A DNA stretch of 64,000 bases from Rhodococcus sp. 06-235-1A (lineage in GTDB: Bacteria; Actinomycetota; Actinomycetes; Mycobacteriales; Mycobacteriaceae). The stretch is from NCBI RefSeq assembly GCF_002258785.1, contig NZ_NOYI01000013.1, forward strand, positions 310,001-374,000, in the 5' to 3' direction. The position numbers and the translations under genes are program-made. Below the pieces are notes generated by a model. It was not told where the DNA came from. It did no database searches and saw nothing but the letters and a program-made list of their open reading frames with translations. This document shows positions 61,564 through 64,000 of the stretch, piece after piece; position 1 is the stretch's first letter, and the number at the start of each line of letters is the position of its first letter.

Positions 61564-62904
61564 ATGGATCGTCAAAAGGAATTCGTGCTCCGGACTCTCG
61601 AGGAGCGCGACATTCGTTTCGTCCGCCTCTGGTTCACCGACGTCCTCGGGTATCTCAAGTCGGTGGCCATCGCGCCTGCCGAGCTCGAAGGGGCCTTCGA
61701 CGAGGGAATCGGTTTCGACGGTAGCGCCATCGAAGGGTTCGCCCGCGTCTCCGAGGCGGATACCGTCGCCAAGCCGGACCCCTCGACGTTCCAGATCCTG
61801 CCGTGGTCCACCAGCAAGGGTCACCAGCATTCGGCACGGATGTTCTGCGACATCGCCATGCCCGACGGCTCGCCGTCCTGGGCCGACTCCCGCCACGTGC
61901 TGCGGCGCCAGCTGAGCAAGGCCGCAGACCTCGGATTCAGCTGCTACGTACACCCGGAGATCGAGTTCTTCCTGCTCAAGGACGCCCCGCAGGACGGCTC
62001 ACCGCCCACCCCTGCCGACAACGGCGGCTACTTCGACCAGGCCGTGCACGACTCGGCCCCGAACTTCCGCAGGCACGCCATCGACGCACTCGAATCGATG
62101 GGCATCTCGGTCGAGTTCAGCCACCACGAGGCTGCACCCGGCCAGCAGGAGATCGACCTGCGGTACGCCGACGCGCTGTCGATGGCCGACAACATCATGA
62201 CCTTCCGCTACGTGGTCAAGGAAGTCGCCATCGAGGAGGGTGTGCGCGCGACGTTCATGCCCAAGCCGTTCAGCGATCAGGCCGGCTCGGCGATGCACAC
62301 GCACATGAGTCTGTTCGAGGGCGACACCAATGCCTTCCACAACCCGGACGACCCGATGCAGCTGTCGGAAACCGGCAAGTCCTTCATCGCCGGCATTCTC
62401 GAGCACGCCAACGAGATCAGTGCCGTGACCAACCAGTGGGTCAACTCCTACAAGCGGCTGGTGCGCGGCGGAGAGGCACCGACAGCGGCATCCTGGGGAC
62501 CGGCCAACCGGTCGGCCTTGATCCGCGTACCGATGTACACCCCGAACAAGGCGTCCTCGCGGCGCGTCGAGATCCGCAGCCCCGATTCGGCCTGCAACCC
62601 GTACCTGGCGTTCGCGGTGCTGCTCGCGGCCGGTCTTCGCGGAATCGAGAAGGGATACACCCTGCCGCCCGAGGCCGAGGAAGACGTGTGGGCGTTGACA
62701 TCAGCGGAGCGTCGCGCCATGGGATACAAGGAACTGCCGGGCAACCTCGATCAGGCACTGAACGCGATGGAAGGCTCCGAACTGGTCGCCGAAGCACTGG
62801 GCGAGCACGTCTTCGACTTCTTCCTCCGCAACAAGCGTCGCGAGTGGGAGGAATACCGCAGCCACGTCACGCCGTACGAGCTGAAGGCCTACCTGGGTCT
62901 TTAA
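61564..62904 (+). CDS. glnA2: Glutamine synthetase GlnA2
   Basis: The 446-residue type I synthetase-like enzyme has the beta-grasp N-terminus (RFVRLWFTDVLGYLKSV), the metal Glu site in YVHPEIEFFLLK, MHTHMSLFEGDTNAFHN and RSALIRVPMYT with the binding Arg. The adenylylation loop near YxLP reads KGYTLPPEAEEDVWAL rather than NLYDLPPEE, so the GlnE target tyrosine is absent, as in mycobacterial GlnA2. It may make D-glutamine/isoglutamine precursors or act on polyamines, as described for other GlnA paralogues. ATG 61564 is used. Confidence 0.9.
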   Translation: MDRQKEFVLRTLEERDIRFVRLWFTDVLGYLKSVAIAPAELEGAFDEGIGFDGSAIEGFARVSEADTVAKPDPSTFQILPWSTSKGHQHSARMFCDIAMPDGSPSWADSRHVLRRQLSKAADLGFSCYVHPEIEFFLLKDAPQDGSPPTPADNGGYFDQAVHDSAPNFRRHAIDALESMGISVEFSHHEAAPGQQEIDLRYADALSMADNIMTFRYVVKEVAIEEGVRATFMPKPFSDQAGSAMHTHMSLFEGDTNAFHNPDDPMQLSETGKSFIAGILEHANEISAVTNQWVNSYKRLVRGGEAPTAASWGPANRSALIRVPMYTPNKASSRRVEIRSPDSACNPYLAFAVLLAAGLRGIEKGYTLPPEAEEDVWALTSAERRAMGYKELPGNLDQALNAMEGSELVAEALGEHVFDFFLRNKRREWEEYRSHVTPYELKAYLGL

Positions 62905-63032
62905 CAGCACGGCGTCGTCATGGGCTACGTTCTACTTCGATCGTGAATGGTAGTTCCGATGCCGGCGCGGGCACCCTCGCGTCGCATTACTGACGACGGG
63001 GTAAAACTGTGGCACGCCGAGGTGGACTGTAG

Positions 63033-64000
63033 ATGGTGCGTCCTCCGACTTCCAGATCCGTCGTTCCCGGACCGGGCCGACTCGGCTTGGTCGAAGAAAG
63101 CGCGCCGTCCGATCTGCGCACTCTCGGTTGGACCGATGAGGACAGCCTGGAGCTGCTCTGGTCGCTGTCCCGAGCGCCCAATGCCGACCTTGCGCTCCGC
63201 ACCCTGGTGCGCTTGTACGAGCTGCTCGGTGCCGGGTGGTCCGAGTTCGACAGGGCGCTGCGCACGGACAAGGGATTCCGGGGGCGCATCCTCGGGCTCG
63301 TCGGCGCATCGAGTGCGCTCGCCGATCACCTCGTGGCCGACGACAGCACCTGGCGTCTGCTGCTGACCAAGGAAGGTCAGGGCACTGGGGTCTCGGCGAA
63401 GATCGAACTCCCCAGCAAGGCGACACTGGTCGCGGAGCTTCTCGAGGTGGTCGGGGCGGAGCCCGAGACCGGACCTCATGCCGCCCCCGATCTGTACCGG
63501 GCGTCGATCACCGGACCGCCCGCCGTGATCGCTCTGCGCAAGAAGTATCGCGACCAGATCATGGTGTTGGCCGCGTACGACCTCGCCGCGACCGTCGAGA
63601 ACGAGCCCGTCCTGCCGTACACGGTGGTCGGATCGCAACTCTCCGACATGGCCGACGCGGCGCTCACTGCGGCACTCGCCGTCGCCGTCGCCACCGTGTG
63701 CCCCGATGCGCCGTGCCCGACGCGCCTGGCCGTGGTCGCAATGGGCAAATGTGGTGCGCGCGAACTCAATTACGTCTCCGACGTCGATGTGGTGTTCGTC
63801 GCCGAGCCGGCAGACTCGCAGGCGAGCCGCATCGCCGGTGAGATGATGCGCATCGGATCCTCGGCCTTCTTCGAGGTGGATGCCGCCCTGCGCCCCGAGG
63901 GCAAGCGCGGCGAGCTGGTCCGCACCTTGGATTCGCATGTGGCGTACTACAAGCGGTGGGCCAAGACCTGGGAGTTCCAGGCGCTGCTCAAAGCGCGACC
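63033..64000 (+). CDS. glnE: Bifunctional glutamine synthetase adenylyltransferase/deadenylase GlnE (partial)
   Basis: The N-terminal ~322 residues are inside the window; the gene runs off the right edge. The first nucleotidyltransferase motif is visible as MGKCGARELNYVSDVDVVFV. The usual N-terminal helical part includes LLTKEGQGTGVSAKIELPS and ALRKKYRDQIMVLAAYDLAA. GlnE adds AMP to or removes AMP from the tyrosine of GlnA1 in response to PII. It follows glnA2 by 128 bp, as in mycobacteria. Start is ATG 63033 with GAGGTGG upstream. Confidence 0.92.
   Translation, partial: MVRPPTSRSVVPGPGRLGLVEESAPSDLRTLGWTDEDSLELLWSLSRAPNADLALRTLVRLYELLGAGWSEFDRALRTDKGFRGRILGLVGASSALADHLVADDSTWRLLLTKEGQGTGVSAKIELPSKATLVAELLEVVGAEPETGPHAAPDLYRASITGPPAVIALRKKYRDQIMVLAAYDLAATVENEPVLPYTVVGSQLSDMADAALTAALAVAVATVCPDAPCPTRLAVVAMGKCGARELNYVSDVDVVFVAEPADSQASRIAGEMMRIGSSAFFEVDAALRPEGKRGELVRTLDSHVAYYKRWAKTWEFQALLKAR

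Overview
The window is chromosomal DNA of a high-GC actinobacterium of the order Mycobacteriales, most likely Rhodococcus or a close relative. The evidence is the GTG/TTG-rich start codons, the two-subunit-style FAS-II block of mycolic-acid bacteria, and gene order. From memory, much of it follows the Mycobacterium tuberculosis Rv2220-Rv2242 segment: ahpE, DUF3052, aceE, a MabR-type regulator, fabD, acpM, kasA and accD6. A second matching stretch is cobD, SURF1, ptpA, a PtkA-like HAD protein, cobC, a NIF3 protein, a zinc-ribbon protein and RNase H/phosphatase. A third is panB, a CaeA/Hip1-like hydrolase, glnA2 and glnE. This synteny is recalled and was not computed.

Layout. 0-8 kb: assorted genes (NUDIX, a DHA2 drug exporter with a small leader membrane protein, GAF-ANTAR regulator, universal stress protein, Tat-exported metallophosphoesterase with lipoprotein and membrane partner, YdeI, GNAT), ending at a CAU tRNA. 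8-12.3 kb: an orphan molybdopterin oxidoreductase, a beta-lactamase-fold hydrolase, DUF3145 and a cold-shock-domain protein. 12.3-22.3 kb: the fatty acid/mycolate supply block, with aceE making acetyl-CoA, accD6 making malonyl-CoA, and fabD, acpM and kasA elongating. A near-perfect 27-bp palindrome lies in the fabD promoter next to the regulator gene. DUF3052, ahpE and tRNA-Val follow. 22.3-34 kb: an LLM flavin monooxygenase divergent from a MetNIQ-type importer, a nitroreductase, a FAD oxidoreductase, an amino-acid permease, an iron alcohol dehydrogenase and mmsA with a divergent LysR regulator. 34-41.5 kb: cobalamin nucleotide-loop genes interleaved with a phosphotyrosine signalling operon and SURF1.

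41.5-49.7 kb is an accessory island. It has lower GC, short orphan genes, membrane proteins without recognisable families, a frameshifted gene, transposase and resolvase remnants, a HTH fragment, a TetR/SRPBCC pair and two DinB proteins. Its most distinctive part is a pair of tiny, very basic genes (47 and 41 codons). They have good Shine-Dalgarno sites, a leader that can fold into competing hairpins, and a strong hairpin after each gene.

49.7-64 kb returns to core DNA: an ArsB/SLC13-type transporter with DUF1697, a TetR/MFS pair, the RNase P RNA gene rnpB, a SPOR-type small protein, an RNB ribonuclease, proline iminopeptidase, a lipoprotein, panB, nadE, a CaeA-like lipoprotein hydrolase, glnA2 and the start of glnE, which runs off the end of the window.
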